Assembly (NCBI GenBank): GCA_016703425.1
Contig: JADJCA010000001.1
Location: forward strand, 124,001 to 188,000
DNA: 64,000 nucleotides
Direction of reading: 5' to 3'
DNA from: Myxococcales bacterium
Lineage (GTDB): Bacteria > Myxococcota_A > Polyangia > Polyangiales > Polyangiaceae
Under the pieces are notes generated by a model, which saw nothing but the letters and a program-made list of their open reading frames with translations, searched no databases and was not told the DNA's origin. Positions 1 through 8,464 of the stretch are shown here, in pieces. The first letter of the stretch is position 1. The number at the start of each line of letters is the position of its first letter. The position numbers and the translations under genes are program-made.

Positions 1-444
1 GCCGCGCACCACGTAGAGCGTCCGAAAGGACGTGGCGACAAGGACCGCGTCGTCGGAGAGCAGTGCGGCCGCCACCGGCGTCTCGGGCTCTCGACCATCG
101 GTGCGCTGCGTCGCGAGCGTCAGGTTGACGCGGGCCTTCTCGACGCCGAGCTCATCCAGCTCGATGAGCTCGCCCGCCGTGGAGAGCGCCACGAGCCCGC
201 CGTCGTGCCGCGCCAGCGGGGCCATCGGTGTCGCGCGCTCGAGCGTCTTGCGCCACACCACGCGCGGTGAGCTCGGCAAGCTTGCCGCCTGGCCGCGCCG
301 CGCAGCGTCAGCGCGAGGATTCCCGCGCGGTGGCCCCACGACGAAGGTCGTGGGCGAAGCTGGATCGACGCGCTGGGCGAACGCTGCGACGGAGCCGCAA
401 AGGGTGGCGATGGCCAAGGCGACGAGCGTGGCCCGACCCTTCAA
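1..444 (-). CDS. Exported beta-propeller-like protein, partial (N-terminal 148 residues)
   Basis: The gene runs off the left edge, so only the N-terminal part is present. The frame opens with TTG at 444, overlapping the TGA stop of the upstream gene (441-443) by 3 bases; this tight junction and the immediate signal peptide decide the start. Residues 1-23 form a Sec signal peptide (basic LKGR, hydrophobic stretch, AFA-Q cleavage site). From about residue 60, short segments such as APLARHDGGLVALSTAGEL alternate in the way of PQQ or quinoprotein-type propeller blades. Function is unknown; by its position it is translationally coupled to the zinc-ribbon membrane protein and probably acts in the periplasm or at the surface. 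Confidence 0.6.
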   Translation of the reverse strand, partial: MKGRATLVALAIATLCGSVAAFAQRVDPASPTTFVVGPPRGNPRADAARRGQAASLPSSPRVVWRKTLERATPMAPLARHDGGLVALSTAGELIELDELGVEKARVNLTLATQRTDGREPETPVAAALLSDDAVLVATSFRTLYVVRG

Positions 445-2243
445 AGTCGCCGTCCCACGGGCACCACGATGTCGGCCTCGACCTCCGGCACCGCCGTGCC
501 ACCACCGGAAAAGAGCTTCGTGATGCGGCCCGTCGCGAGGATCCGCGTGCCGGTTTTGCCTTCCGCCGGCGCCCCCGACAGGACACGAAAGATGCAGCCT
601 TCGGGGCGGTCGCACGTGGCGCTCCGCACGAGGAGCACCGCCTGGTGGTTGGTGGCGCGGAGGTCGACCAAGTCTCCCTCGACGGCGAAGGGCTTGCCCG
701 CGACGGACGACGCGTCCTTCAAGATGTCGGTGTATTTTGCACTGAGCGCGGCCTTTTGCGCCGCCCGCGCCTCCGCCTCGAGGCGGTCGGAGCGACGCAC
801 CTTGAGTGAGACCGTTCGCGGCGCCGATTGGGGCAACGTGGCGCGCACCTCGACGGGCAGCGGCGTCGACGTCGGAGCGCTGAAGCCTTCGGCGAAGACG
901 CCGGCGGCGTCGACGGTGACGGGCCGACCGTTCACCGTCACGGTGGCTCCCTTGATGGTGCGCCCTGACACCGTGAACTTCTCGGATGCGAGCACCGTTC
1001 CGGCGAAGGGCGCGTCGATGCGCAGCGCTGGCACGCCGACCTTCGCCGTTACAGCGCCCTTCTCCGTCTGTCCCTTGAGGGTCACCTCGTAGGTGACGGT
1101 CTTTTCGACAGCGCGCGTCTCGTCGGCCATGCCGGCGCAGTCGGCCGACAGGTCGAGCGGCCATGTGCCGCGACCATTTTCGAGCGCCAGCGGCTTGCCG
1201 TCGAGCGAGACAGTGGCCCCGGGGGCCGCCTCGACGACGACCTTCGCGGCCGGCGGACTCTCGCCGACCTTGTCGAGGTCCATGCGGACGCGAAAGCCCA
1301 CGGGCACCACAGCCTTCACGTCTTCGTCGCGGCCCGAACCGGGGCGGTCGATGTGGAGCGTGAGCGCGTTTTCGCCCACCACGAGCGGCGTCTGGAGCTC
1401 GAGGTCGGAGCTCTTCGCCTTCACCTCGCTGGCGGCGGCGCCGACCGACAGCTTGGTCCCGTCGGGGCAACTGTCGCATGCAATGTGCAACAAATCGGTG
1501 CCGCGCGGTGACGGGCGGGCCTGAATGACGAGCGGATTGCCGCCGCGCATCAAGTAAGCGGCCGTGCCCCCGATGCCGAGGACCAGCGCGAAGAGCGCGC
1601 CGGCGACGATGCCGAGCGGCGCGCCGCGCTTGGTCACGCGGCTCGGCGGCTCGGGCAACGCCTCGAGCGCGAGCGGCGCCGGTGCCGGCGCGATGAAGAT
1701 GCCCGTGGCGATGGGCGCGGCCGGCGCCGCTTGTCCGGGCACCGGCACGCCCAGCATCGTGCGGTGCTCATTGGCCACTGACACGCGCGCCGGCCCCGAC
1801 GCCGGGACGGCGCTGGGCTGCGCCGGCATGGACGCTCCGGGTTGCAAGGGCGCGATGCCGGGCACCGCGACGCCGAGCATCGTCTTGGCGCGGCCGTCGT
1901 CGATGCCGGGAGGCATTGGCATCGGCGCGGCTTGGGGGGCTGCCGGTACACCGGGCGGCGCGCCCGCGACCCCGACGGGACCACCCATGGCCGGCATCCC
2001 GAGCACCGTGCGGCTCGCTCCGGCGGCCGATGGCGCCGCGGCTGGTGCGGGCGGCGCCACCGGTGCGGGGGGCGGAGCCTGCGCGAGCAGATCGTTGACG
2101 GACATCCCGAGGACCGTCTTCGCGGCACCGGAAGGTTGCAGCGGCGCTTGGGCCGGCGCGGTAGCGAGCGCGGTCCCGCATTGGGCGCAGAACCCAGGGC
2201 TCGATTGGTTTGGGGTGCCACACTGAGGGCAGGGCATCGCCAT
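441..2243 (-). CDS. Zinc-ribbon membrane protein with four T(V/M)LG motifs and a periplasmic region
   Basis: 600 residues. Residues 5-22 form a zinc ribbon (CPQC...CAQC). Residues 25-205 are a low-complexity Pro/Ala linker holding four copies of (K/R)T(V/M)LG at about 42-46, 78-82, 120-124 and 161-165. One transmembrane helix lies at about 209-231. The remainder is predicted periplasmic and contains Ig/PEGA-like segments, with an OB-like C-terminal part (about 510-600) rich in beta strands. This layout, cytoplasmic zinc ribbon plus disordered tail plus single helix, is common in Myxococcota proteins of unknown function. It lies downstream of a double-FHA gene on the same strand, and its Thr motifs are candidate phosphothreonine ligands (inference). 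ATG at 2243 was taken; ATG two codons later is equally possible. Confidence 0.8.
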   Translation of the reverse strand: MAMPCPQCGTPNQSSPGFCAQCGTALATAPAQAPLQPSGAAKTVLGMSVNDLLAQAPPPAPVAPPAPAAAPSAAGASRTVLGMPAMGGPVGVAGAPPGVPAAPQAAPMPMPPGIDDGRAKTMLGVAVPGIAPLQPGASMPAQPSAVPASGPARVSVANEHRTMLGVPVPGQAAPAAPIATGIFIAPAPAPLALEALPEPPSRVTKRGAPLGIVAGALFALVLGIGGTAAYLMRGGNPLVIQARPSPRGTDLLHIACDSCPDGTKLSVGAAASEVKAKSSDLELQTPLVVGENALTLHIDRPGSGRDEDVKAVVPVGFRVRMDLDKVGESPPAAKVVVEAAPGATVSLDGKPLALENGRGTWPLDLSADCAGMADETRAVEKTVTYEVTLKGQTEKGAVTAKVGVPALRIDAPFAGTVLASEKFTVSGRTIKGATVTVNGRPVTVDAAGVFAEGFSAPTSTPLPVEVRATLPQSAPRTVSLKVRRSDRLEAEARAAQKAALSAKYTDILKDASSVAGKPFAVEGDLVDLRATNHQAVLLVRSATCDRPEGCIFRVLSGAPAEGKTGTRILATGRITKLFSGGGTAVPEVEADIVVPVGRRL

Positions 2244-2297
2244 CGGAGGGAGACTATCCTCCCGCCGCCGCTTCTGCTCCGTGAAAAAGCGCGCTAG

Positions 2298-3290
2298 CTA
2301 GCGCCAAGACAGGTTCATGGAGCCATGGACCCCCAGCACGAGCTCGGTCCCTTCTTCGAGGCGCATCTGGCGAACGGCCGCGCCGTCTTGGTAGGTGCCC
2401 TGCGTCGAGGCCGTGTCGAAGGCGAAGATCCCGCGCGCTGTCTTCAAGATGCAGACGTGGACGCGCGAGATCCCCATGGTGACGAACTGGCGAGCGCCGC
2501 TGTCGATGCACCGAAGGTCGCGGCCCACGAGCACCCCGCGTTCGAGCTCGGGGTCTGAGAGCGGCACGTGCGCCCACAGCCCGCTCTTGCCCACTCGGAG
2601 CTCGTGCCGCTCGCCTCGCGGTGGCTCTCGCGAGCTTGCGGGGGCGCTCAGGTCAATGGCCGCCTGAAGGTCGGTGAGCACGCTCCGGCCGAGGGCGCGG
2701 CGCGGCGGCTCGCGGTAGGGATGCACGCGCCGAAGCTCCGGCGCGTCGGTTGGCGCCGGCGGTGCTTCGCCGCTGGGGACGGCCACGAGCACGTACGCGC
2801 CGACCTGGAGCACCACGGGACCTGTCACCGCCACCGAGTGGTGGCGCGTCCCAGCGATGACAAAACCTTCGCGGGTGTCGAGTTCAAGGATCGAGAGCAC
2901 GAGGCACCCGTCGCTCAAGACCTCGCTCCGGACGAGGAGGTGCCGGAGCGAAATGCCAGGGTCGAGGTCAAAGAGGACGTCGCAGGTCGTATGGCGGCCG
3001 ACGATGAAGAACGCACCGGGGCCGGCGACGAGCTCGCGCGCGCCAAACGTGCCTTCCGTGGCCCAATAGAGGCGGTGTCCGGGGCCGCTTGGTGCTGGCA
3101 TCACGCGGTGCATCGTTTTGGCCCACGCACAGGTCTCGGCTGGCGAGGGGGCTCTAGGGACGCGCGGCAAGGGGCCGGCGTGGCCTTCGAGCGCGTCGAC
3201 GCCGCTTGCTCGCGTCGCCATGTTGCGGTGAGGCCGCGCCGCGACGACCGGCGGAGCGTGGGGAGGGGGCGGGGGCACGCTCGACGTCAC
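2298..3290 (-). CDS. Double FHA-domain protein
   Basis: 330 residues. After a Pro-rich N-terminus of about 70 residues there are two forkhead-associated domains, which bind phosphothreonine peptides. FHA1 is at about 83-172 with GR at 98-99 and SLRH at 114-117. FHA2 is at about 245-328 with VLVGRD, then SRVH and the DTASTQGTYQDG loop that resembles the canonical S-TNGT region. No catalytic domain is present, so it should act as an adaptor in Ser/Thr kinase signalling. It precedes the zinc-ribbon protein by 54 bp on the same strand and may bind that protein's repeated Thr motifs (inference). FHA2 fits the family better than FHA1. Confidence 0.85.
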   Translation of the reverse strand: MTSSVPPPPPHAPPVVAARPHRNMATRASGVDALEGHAGPLPRVPRAPSPAETCAWAKTMHRVMPAPSGPGHRLYWATEGTFGARELVAGPGAFFIVGRHTTCDVLFDLDPGISLRHLLVRSEVLSDGCLVLSILELDTREGFVIAGTRHHSVAVTGPVVLQVGAYVLVAVPSGEAPPAPTDAPELRRVHPYREPPRRALGRSVLTDLQAAIDLSAPASSREPPRGERHELRVGKSGLWAHVPLSDPELERGVLVGRDLRCIDSGARQFVTMGISRVHVCILKTARGIFAFDTASTQGTYQDGAAVRQMRLEEGTELVLGVHGSMNLSWR

Positions 3291-3439
3291 GCAAGGACCG
3301 TGCGCGGGCCAACCCGTGGCAATTGCAGTCCGCGCCGCTCCGCGGTGCGCCGAATCGGCGCAGGACGACGCGCCCGGTGCTCCCGTTTGGCGCAGCAGCC
3401 GCTTGAACGCGCGACGGATTCGAGCAACGCTCTCGGGCC

Positions 3440-4228
3440 GTGAAGGTCTTCCTCTTGGGCAGCGGCTCGTCCGGCAACGCCGCCCTCGTCGAGCACGAAG
3501 GCCACCGCATTTTCATCGATGCAGGCATTGGGCCGAAGCGCTCCGCCCTCACGCTCGCCGCCATGGGGGTCGACCTTTTGCCTCGCGCCGCCGATGCCAT
3601 CGTGATCACCCACGAGCACGACGATCACGTTGCCAAGTTGGAGTCGCTCGCGCGCGCGCTCAAAGCGCCCGTCTACCTGCATCGTGGCCTCCACGTTCCG
3701 CGCGTCCGCGCCCGCTTCCCCTTCGTCGCGACGCAGGTCGACGACCGCTACCAAGTGGGCCCGTTCTCCGTGCGGACCATGCGGGTCCCGCACGACGTGA
3801 CGCAGATCGCGCTGCGCGTCGAGGCGGGGCGCTCGGCCCTCGGTTGGGTCACCGACATGGGGCATGTGCCCGAGTCGCTCGTGGCCTTCTTCGAGGGGTG
3901 CCACACCGTCCTTCTGGAGGCGAACTACGACCGCGCGATGCTCGACGCGGGGCCCTATCCGGCGCGGCTGCGCAGCCGCGTTGGCGGGCCGCTCGGGCAC
4001 CTCGACAACGAAGACAGCGCCGAGCTGGCGGCGCGGCTCGAGCGCGAGGGCGTCGAGCGCATCGTTCTGGGGCACCTCTCGGCCGTCAACAACACGCCGG
4101 AGCGGGCCCTCCGGGCCGTGCGCCGAAGGGCCCAAAAGCTGCTTTTGGACGTGATTCCGCACGCTGGCACGGCGCAATTCGAGGTTGGGAGTGCCCGGCG
4201 AGCGGTTCAGCTCGCGCTTTTCGCCTAA
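3440..4228 (+). CDS. MBL-fold metallohydrolase (YycJ/WalJ-like)
   Basis: 262 residues, normal for the family. The sequence starts MKVFLLGSGSSGN, the signature N-terminus of YycJ/WalJ-type metallo-beta-lactamase hydrolases, and carries the metal motif HEHDDH at about residues 55-60 and a TDMGH motif near 138-142. Further conserved His lie in GHLDNEDS and GHLSAVNN towards the C-terminus. Family members are cytoplasmic nucleases or phosphodiesterases; the substrate cannot be told from sequence. The start is GTG at 3440, chosen because it begins the conserved strand directly. It is transcribed divergently from the FHA gene, and a terminator-like hairpin lies 28 bp after its stop. Confidence 0.85.
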   Translation: MKVFLLGSGSSGNAALVEHEGHRIFIDAGIGPKRSALTLAAMGVDLLPRAADAIVITHEHDDHVAKLESLARALKAPVYLHRGLHVPRVRARFPFVATQVDDRYQVGPFSVRTMRVPHDVTQIALRVEAGRSALGWVTDMGHVPESLVAFFEGCHTVLLEANYDRAMLDAGPYPARLRSRVGGPLGHLDNEDSAELAARLEREGVERIVLGHLSAVNNTPERALRAVRRRAQKLLLDVIPHAGTAQFEVGSARRAVQLALFA

Positions 4229-4256
4229 GGCTGGCCGGGACGGGCCCTTGCGTGGT

Positions 4257-4284
4257 GGCTCCGCGGAGCCTCCTTTCTCTTTCG
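4257..4284 (+). terminator. Putative intrinsic terminator after the MBL hydrolase gene
   Basis: A perfect 14-nt palindrome, GGCTCCGCGGAGCC (4257-4270), is followed by the pyrimidine/T-rich tract TCCTTTCTCTTTC. It lies 28 bp past the stop of the MBL gene and before the YggX-like gene. The T tract is interrupted, so termination may be partial. Confidence 0.45.
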
Positions 4285-4395
4285 TCTGGGCGAGGGTCCG
4301 ACTATTGAAAAACCCAAGGGTATTCCCCACAGGCGACCGGCTTGCCCGGCCTCCTCTGGAGCCACGACCCGGCCCACCACGACGAGGTACTTCTG

Positions 4396-4857
4396 ATGTC
4401 CGATCGCATCGTTCACTGTCGCAAGCTCGGCAAGGATCTGCCGGGCCTCGCCAAGCCGCCGTACAAGAACGACCTCGGGCGACGCCTCTATGAGGAGGTC
4501 TCCAAGGAAGCCTGGGCCGAGTGGGTGAAGCACTCGGTCCGCTTCGTGAACACGTATTGCGGCCCCGGCAGCAAATACGACCTCACGACGCCTGCCGGTC
4601 AGGAGTTCATGTTCAAGCAGTGCGCCGTCTACTTCGGCTTCGAAGAGGGCGAAGAGGCGCAGACCGCCTTCGTCCCCGCCGCTGACAAAGGCGCCGGTCA
4701 CGCCGGCGACAACACTGACCGGTCGAGCGAACTCCATGAACGCGAAGCGCCCCAGCATGCTCCCCGCCGATGGCGGCACCCGAGATCCCAACGAGCTCGT
4801 GCTCGGCATTGCCGGGTATCGCTACGAAGACCTCTTCGTTCCGGAGCGGCTCCGTGA
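4396..4857 (+). CDS. YggX-like Fe(II)-trafficking / oxidative damage protection protein
   Basis: 153 residues as read. Residues 1-95 match the YggX family (usually about 90 residues): a Cys near the N-terminus (IVHCRKLGKDL), then LGRRLYEEVSKEAWAEW, the most conserved block. YggX proteins protect Fe-S enzymes from oxidative damage and are thought to handle labile iron. ATG at 4396 was chosen because it directly precedes the conserved N-terminus. The last 40 residues are Arg/Pro-rich and overlap the next gene out of frame by 122 nt, so the C-terminus is suspect: either a true extension or the result of an indel near 4680-4720. Coupling to a large redox flavoprotein fits an iron/redox role. Confidence 0.7.
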   Translation: MSDRIVHCRKLGKDLPGLAKPPYKNDLGRRLYEEVSKEAWAEWVKHSVRFVNTYCGPGSKYDLTTPAGQEFMFKQCAVYFGFEEGEEAQTAFVPAADKGAGHAGDNTDRSSELHEREAPQHAPRRWRHPRSQRARARHCRVSLRRPLRSGAAP

Positions 4858-7800
4858 TCTCTCAGCCTCCTTCGACGAGTATTTCAAGGAGCGCTCGCCC
4901 GAGGCCTTCGCGACCTTCGACGCCTACCGCAGGGAGTCCGGCGCGCTCGCTGACAAGGACAAGAGCGAGGCGCTCATCGCGGCGGCGCCGTGGGTGAGCG
5001 CCTTCGTGGCGAGGCTCTTCAACGTCGAGGCCGACGTCGCCGCGCTGACGCAAGCGGCGCAAGACCGCGCGCCGCTCTGGCGCTTCAAGCAGGAGTTCGC
5101 CAAGAAGCGCGTGCTCAAAGACGGCGCCGGCAAGGCGTTCCGCGAAGCTGGAACGTCGCTCGAGCTCGCGGCGCAGCTCACGGCGGTTGCACAGGCCGCG
5201 CTCGTCCCCGCGCCGCTCGACGAAGAGCTCCGCGTGGCGCGGACGGTTCTCCTGCTTCACGAGGTCGATGAGGTCGCCCGCAAGGTTCAAAAGGGCGGGG
5301 ATGCCACGTGGACCGAGGAGCTCAGCCTTCGCGCCAAGCTCGTCGGCGACGCCATTCGCAAGGCGCAAGGCGCGGAGGCCGCGTCGCTCACCGACGAAGC
5401 CGCCGTGGCCTTCGCCCTCGACGCCATCGAGGCGCACCTCGCGGCGCGGCGCGCCGATCGGCACGACATGGTGCACACGTGGCCCTCGCTCAAGGTGCCG
5501 CACACGCTCGACTACCAGAACCTCGTCGAGCTGCGGCGTCCCGAGCCCGCGTTGCCGGAAGCCTTCGTCGGCACGACGTCACACGCCCGCGAGCGCGACG
5601 GCTTCGCGCTGACGGACCGCCGAGGAAGCGCGCGCGAGGTCGAGCAAGAGATCGACTACTGCCTCTATTGCCATGATCGCGACAAGGACTCGTGCTCGAA
5701 GGGCATGCGCGACGCGAAGGCCCAAGCGGCCGCCGCGCCTTCTGGACCGCCGCACAAGCCTGGGCCGTTCAAGGCGAACCCCATCGGCGTCCCGCTCGCC
5801 GGCTGCCCGCTCGGCGAGAAGATCAGCGAGATGCACCTGGTGCGCGGCCGCGGCGATTCGCTCGGCGCCCTCGCGCTCATCGCCATCGACAACCCGATGC
5901 TTCCCGGCACCGGTCACCGCATCTGCAACGACTGCATGAAGGCCTGCATCTTTCAGAAGCAGGAGCCGGTCAACATCCCGCAGATCGAGACGCGCGTCCT
6001 CACCGAGGTCCTCGCCTTGCCCTGGGGCTTTGAGATCTACGGCCTTCTTACTCGCTGGAACCCGCTCAACATCGCGCGGCCCCACGCCAAGCCGTATTCC
6101 GGCAAGAACGTGCTGGTTGTGGGGCTCGGCCCCGCTGGCTACACGCTCGTGCATCACCTCGCGTGCGAGGGCTTCGGCGTCGTCGCCGTCGACGGTCTCA
6201 AGATCGAGCCGTTGCCCGACGCCCTCGTCTCCGCCAGCGGTCGGCGACCGGTGCGCGACTTCCAAGAACTCACGCTCGAGCTCGACGAGCGTGTGCTTCT
6301 CGGCTTCGGCGGCGTGTCCGAGTACGGCATCACCGTTCGCTGGGACAAGAACTTCCTCACGGTCCTCTACGCGACTTTGGCGCGCAACCCGCAAGTTCGC
6401 ATCCACGGCGGCGTCCGCTTCGGCGGCACGCTCACCCTCGATGACGCATGGGCCCTCGGCTTCGATCACGTCGCCATCGCGGCCGGCGCCGGCAAGCCGA
6501 CGGTCATCGACATGAAGAACAACCTCTCGCGCGGCATTCGCAAGGCGAGCGACTTCTTGATGGCCCTTCAACTCTCCGGTGCTTACAAGAAGAGCTCGCT
6601 GGCGAACCTGCAGGTGAGCCTGCCGGCCATCGTTATCGGTGGCGGTCTCACGGCCATCGACACGGCGACGGAGCTGCTCGCCTACTACGTCGTCGAGGTC
6701 GAAAAGGAAGAGCAGCGCTACCAGGTCTTGCGCACCGAGCTCGGCGAGTCGGGCGTTCGGGCGCTCTTCGACGACGAAGAGTGGGCCACGCTTTCGGAGC
6801 ACCGGGCCCACGCCGCGGCCATTCGCACCGAACGCGAGCGCGCATCCCGTGAAGGGCGCCCGCCGGCGATTCAGCCGCTCCTCGCGTCGTGGGGTGGCGT
6901 CTCCATCTGTTACCGAAAGACGATCAAGGACTCGCCAGCGTATCGCCTGAACCACGAAGAGATCGTCAAGTGCCTCGAGGAGGGCGTTCGCTTCGTCGAG
7001 AACGTCTCGCCAGAAGAAGCGCTCCTCGACGAACGCGGCCACGTGCGTGGCGTTCGCTTCTCGCGTAAGGGCGGCGAGCCGCTCGAGCTCCCCGCGAAGA
7101 CCGTCTGCGTCGCCGCCGGGACGAGCCCAAACATCACCTACGAGCGCGAATACGAAGGGACCTTCGTGCTCGACCGGAAGAAGCAGTATTTCCAGGCGCA
7201 CCGCGCGGTTCGGAATGAGGCGGGGACGCTCACGCTCGAGCCGACCACGAACGCCGCCGAAGGGTTCTTCACGAGCTACTTGAAGGACGGCAAGACCGTG
7301 TCGTTCTACGGCGACAACCACCCGTATTACGCAGGCAGCGTCGTGAAGGCCATGGCCAGCGCCAAAGACGGCTACGCCCGCGTGGTGGAGCTCTTTCCTG
7401 AGCTCGCGACGCTCGATCCTGCAAAACAGAAGGAGCGCGACGCGGCGCGCGACGCGCTCTTTGGGCGACTCGACGCGGAGCTCTCGGCGGAGGTGGTGGC
7501 GGTCAACCGGCTGACGCAGACCATCGTCGAGGTCGTCGTGAAGGCGCCGCTGGCGGCGAAGAAGTTCAAGCCGGGGCAGTTCTATCGACTCCAGAATTTC
7601 GAGACAGCGGCGCCCATCGTCTCGGGCAATCGCTTGGCCATGGAGGGCCTGGCCCTCACGGGCGCGTGGATCGACGAAGACAAAGGTCTCCTCGGTACCA
7701 TCGTCCTCGAGATGGGCGCAAGCTCGCGCCTTTGCGCGGCGCTGAAGCCTGGTGAGCGCATCGTGCTCATGGGCCCCACTGGCGCGCCGACGGAGATCGA

Positions 7801-7921
7801 GCGCGGCGAGACGGTGCTCTTGTGCGGCGGTGGCCTCGGCAACGCGGTCCTCTTCTCCATCGCGCGCCTTCAAGGCCATGGGCTCGAACGTCCTCTACTT
7901 TGCCGGCTACAAGAAGGGTGA
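4736..7921 (+). CDS. Large FAD-dependent oxidoreductase (GltD/NfnB-like plus FNR-like), 5' part of a frameshifted gene
   Basis: 1061 residues as read. The N-terminal 290 residues are mostly helical and unassigned. Then come Cys-rich segments (CLYCHDRDKDSC near residue 308; ICNDCMKAC near 398), suited to an Fe-S cluster, an FAD-binding Rossmann motif VVGLGPAGYT near 460, a second nucleotide-binding region VIGGGLTAIDTATE near 633, and from about 920 an FNR-like flavin reductase domain (FKPGQFYRLQNFE). This order resembles GltD-like subunits joined to a ferredoxin-NADP reductase module, as in Nfn or sulfide dehydrogenase. The frame is lost near 7861-7868: the expected IARAFKAMGSN is read as IARLQGHGLE, and the gene continues in another frame at 7878-8456. 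ATG 4736 is used; GTG 4799 is an alternative. Confidence 0.8.
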   Translation: MNAKRPSMLPADGGTRDPNELVLGIAGYRYEDLFVPERLRDLSASFDEYFKERSPEAFATFDAYRRESGALADKDKSEALIAAAPWVSAFVARLFNVEADVAALTQAAQDRAPLWRFKQEFAKKRVLKDGAGKAFREAGTSLELAAQLTAVAQAALVPAPLDEELRVARTVLLLHEVDEVARKVQKGGDATWTEELSLRAKLVGDAIRKAQGAEAASLTDEAAVAFALDAIEAHLAARRADRHDMVHTWPSLKVPHTLDYQNLVELRRPEPALPEAFVGTTSHARERDGFALTDRRGSAREVEQEIDYCLYCHDRDKDSCSKGMRDAKAQAAAAPSGPPHKPGPFKANPIGVPLAGCPLGEKISEMHLVRGRGDSLGALALIAIDNPMLPGTGHRICNDCMKACIFQKQEPVNIPQIETRVLTEVLALPWGFEIYGLLTRWNPLNIARPHAKPYSGKNVLVVGLGPAGYTLVHHLACEGFGVVAVDGLKIEPLPDALVSASGRRPVRDFQELTLELDERVLLGFGGVSEYGITVRWDKNFLTVLYATLARNPQVRIHGGVRFGGTLTLDDAWALGFDHVAIAAGAGKPTVIDMKNNLSRGIRKASDFLMALQLSGAYKKSSLANLQVSLPAIVIGGGLTAIDTATELLAYYVVEVEKEEQRYQVLRTELGESGVRALFDDEEWATLSEHRAHAAAIRTERERASREGRPPAIQPLLASWGGVSICYRKTIKDSPAYRLNHEEIVKCLEEGVRFVENVSPEEALLDERGHVRGVRFSRKGGEPLELPAKTVCVAAGTSPNITYEREYEGTFVLDRKKQYFQAHRAVRNEAGTLTLEPTTNAAEGFFTSYLKDGKTVSFYGDNHPYYAGSVVKAMASAKDGYARVVELFPELATLDPAKQKERDAARDALFGRLDAELSAEVVAVNRLTQTIVEVVVKAPLAAKKFKPGQFYRLQNFETAAPIVSGNRLAMEGLALTGAWIDEDKGLLGTIVLEMGASSRLCAALKPGERIVLMGPTGAPTEIERGETVLLCGGGLGNAVLFSIARLQGHGLERPLLCRLQEG

Positions 7922-8456
7922 AGACCTCTTCAAGCAAGACGACATCGAGCGCTTCACCGATCAGGTGATTTGGGCGACCGACACGGGCAAGAGCATCGAG
8001 CCGCGCCGCGCCGGGGACGTGCACTTTCGAGGAAACATCGTCGAGGCGATGGTCGCGTACGCGAGCGGCAAGCTCGGTGAACGAAAATTCGCGCTCTCGA
8101 GCGTCAACCGCATCATCGCCATCGGCTCCGACCGCATGATGGAGGCCGTCAAGAACGCCCGCCATGGTGTGCTCGAGCCGCACCTCTCGAAGCGACCGCG
8201 CGCCATCGGCAGCATCAACTCGCCGATGCAGTGCATGATGAAAGAGGTCTGCGCGCAGTGCTTGCAGAAGCACGTGGACCCGGTGACCAAGGTCGAGACG
8301 GTGGTCTTCTCGTGCTTCAACCAGGACCAAGAGCTCGACCACGTCGACTGGAAGCACCTGCACGACCGGCTGCGAGCCAACTCGATGCAGGAGAAGCTCA
8401 CCGACGCTTGGCTCCACCATCTGCTCCGGAAGAGCCCGGAGACGCTGCGCGTCTAG
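7878..8456 (+). CDS. C-terminal part of the FAD/FNR-like oxidoreductase (after frameshift)
   Basis: 192 residues from ATG at 7878; the frame joins the upstream gene at about 7865. The sequence MGSNVLYFAGYKKGEDLF continues the NAD(P)-binding half of the FNR-like module that begins in the upstream fragment, and the region near CMMKEVCAQC (8232-8261) adds a Cys cluster typical of the C-terminal end of GltD/Nfn-type FNR subunits. It has no plausible independent function and should be read as one protein of about 1240 residues with 4736-7921. The missing two bases lie in a GCGCGC run. Confidence 0.75.
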   Translation: MGSNVLYFAGYKKGEDLFKQDDIERFTDQVIWATDTGKSIEPRRAGDVHFRGNIVEAMVAYASGKLGERKFALSSVNRIIAIGSDRMMEAVKNARHGVLEPHLSKRPRAIGSINSPMQCMMKEVCAQCLQKHVDPVTKVETVVFSCFNQDQELDHVDWKHLHDRLRANSMQEKLTDAWLHHLLRKSPETLRV

Positions 8457-8464
8457 CGCTTCGC

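Noticed and set aside
2291..2304. Perfect palindrome GCGCTAGCTAGCGC at the end of the double-FHA gene
   Set aside because: Too short a loop and no T tract for a terminator; it overlaps the stop codon, and no second copy supports an operator or repeat.
5579..7879. A 766-codon open frame opposite the FAD oxidoreductase
   Set aside because: Antisense shadow in GC-rich DNA; no domain and unusual composition.
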